A DNA stretch of 64,000 bases from Medicago truncatula (taxonomy: Eukaryota > Streptophyta > Magnoliopsida > Fabales > Fabaceae), in assembly GCF_003473485.1 (NCBI RefSeq), contig NC_053044.1, positions 28,958,091-29,022,090 on the forward strand. Direction: 5' to 3'. A program made the translations under genes and the position numbers. Positions within the stretch are counted from its first letter, which is position 1. Each line of letters starts with the position of its first letter. A model generated the notes under the pieces. That model was not told where the DNA came from. It worked only from the letters and a program-made list of their open reading frames with translations, and made no database searches. Shown piece after piece: positions 63,584 to 64,000 of the stretch.

Positions 63584-64000
63584 ACAAGCAAAAAATGAAT
63601 TATAATAACATGCTGAAGTAGACTTCTCAGCACAAGGTGTGTCAAGAAGACCACTAAAAATTACAAGCAGTCAAAACGAAAGTACAAATGTGGATTAGAC
63701 AATGCCTAAACATGACAATGGACTCGTCCACCACAAATGATCACCAAATACAAAAGTAGCTTTTTTAGCCTTCAGCCACCACAATGAATAATATTTAACT
63801 TTGTCTAGCAGCTGTGATATTGCATTCTTTGTTATTGAATAACCTGTTATTTTGTTCATTCCATAAAATCCAAACGGCAAGAAGCCAAATAAGCTGGAGG
63901 AAGGACCGCCGTGATTTCAAACCACGTTGAAAATGTCAACTGAATAAAGTGATATGAAATGTTCTGATGGTCAGCCCGTCAAAACCAATCCACAACCGCA
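63584..64000 (-). mobile_element. LINE 3' end, runs off the window
   Basis: On the minus strand the sequence reads the end of a plant LINE reverse-transcriptase protein: Leu-Leu-Ala-Val-Trp-Ile-Leu-Trp-Asn-Glu near 63870, then in another frame Leu-Leu-Asp-Lys-Val-Lys and Trp-Trp-Leu-Lys-Ala-Lys-Lys-Ala-Thr-Phe-Val-Phe-Gly, ending at 63695. At least one frameshift lies near 63830 and stops occur further upstream, so it is dead. The tail would be the poly(T) at 63252–63260 and 63575–63582, now split by the MITE. Confidence 0.7.

Overview
The window is plant nuclear DNA, almost certainly from a papilionoid legume. It is AT-rich, with GT–AG introns, plant-type LTR retrotransposons (SIRE/Maximus-like, Tork/Tnt1-like, Ty3/gypsy), LINE tails and MITEs. 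It carries two kinds of host gene: type I non-specific lipid transfer proteins (nsLTPs) and one SMXL6/7/8 (D53)-type strigolactone-signalling repressor. The species cannot be fixed from the sequence alone.

1–45.5 kb is a head-to-tail tandem array of ten units of about 2.88 kb plus a short eleventh fragment, all in + orientation. Each unit holds one small secreted nsLTP gene. Its single intron lies two residues after the eighth cysteine, so the apparent stop after Asn-Thr is really part of the GTAAGT splice donor. Splicing gives a 122-residue protein ending in Val-Gln. About 1.5 kb upstream, each unit has a GC-richer island with a long minus-strand ORF of unknown meaning, then a tRNA-like SINE relic, then a TATA box and a palindromic pair of W-boxes before the LTP start. 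Unit-specific variants show that units 2+3 were copied as a dimer to give 4+5, and that 6–9 form another recent group. Unit 9 is damaged in its signal peptide.

Two LTR retrotransposons landed in the finished array, each with a clean 5-bp target duplication. One is a young 11.3-kb SIRE/Maximus-type Ty1/copia element (17283–28546, minus strand) exactly between units 6 and 7. The other is an older 5.4-kb Tork/Tnt1-type Ty1/copia element (36653–42073, plus strand) in the 3' flank of unit 9.

45.5–53 kb is a graveyard of mobile elements: a SINE head, a solo LTR with a 5-bp duplication, a coiled-coil retroelement-like ORF, a broken Ty3/gypsy gag/RT/RNase H block with an LTR remnant, a two-copy tandem repeat, a 488-bp Mutator-type foldback element and a 5'-truncated LINE tail with a 15-bp target duplication.

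53.4–59.2 kb is the SMXL6/7/8-like gene in three exons (1080 residues). It has an EAR motif and a variant of the RGKT degron that reads RRKT. Its second intron contains two hairpin-forming repeats.

59.2–64 kb has no host gene that I can support. It holds two diverged LTR-like direct repeats, a Mutator-type MITE with a 9-bp duplication, and the 3' end of a LINE running off the right edge.
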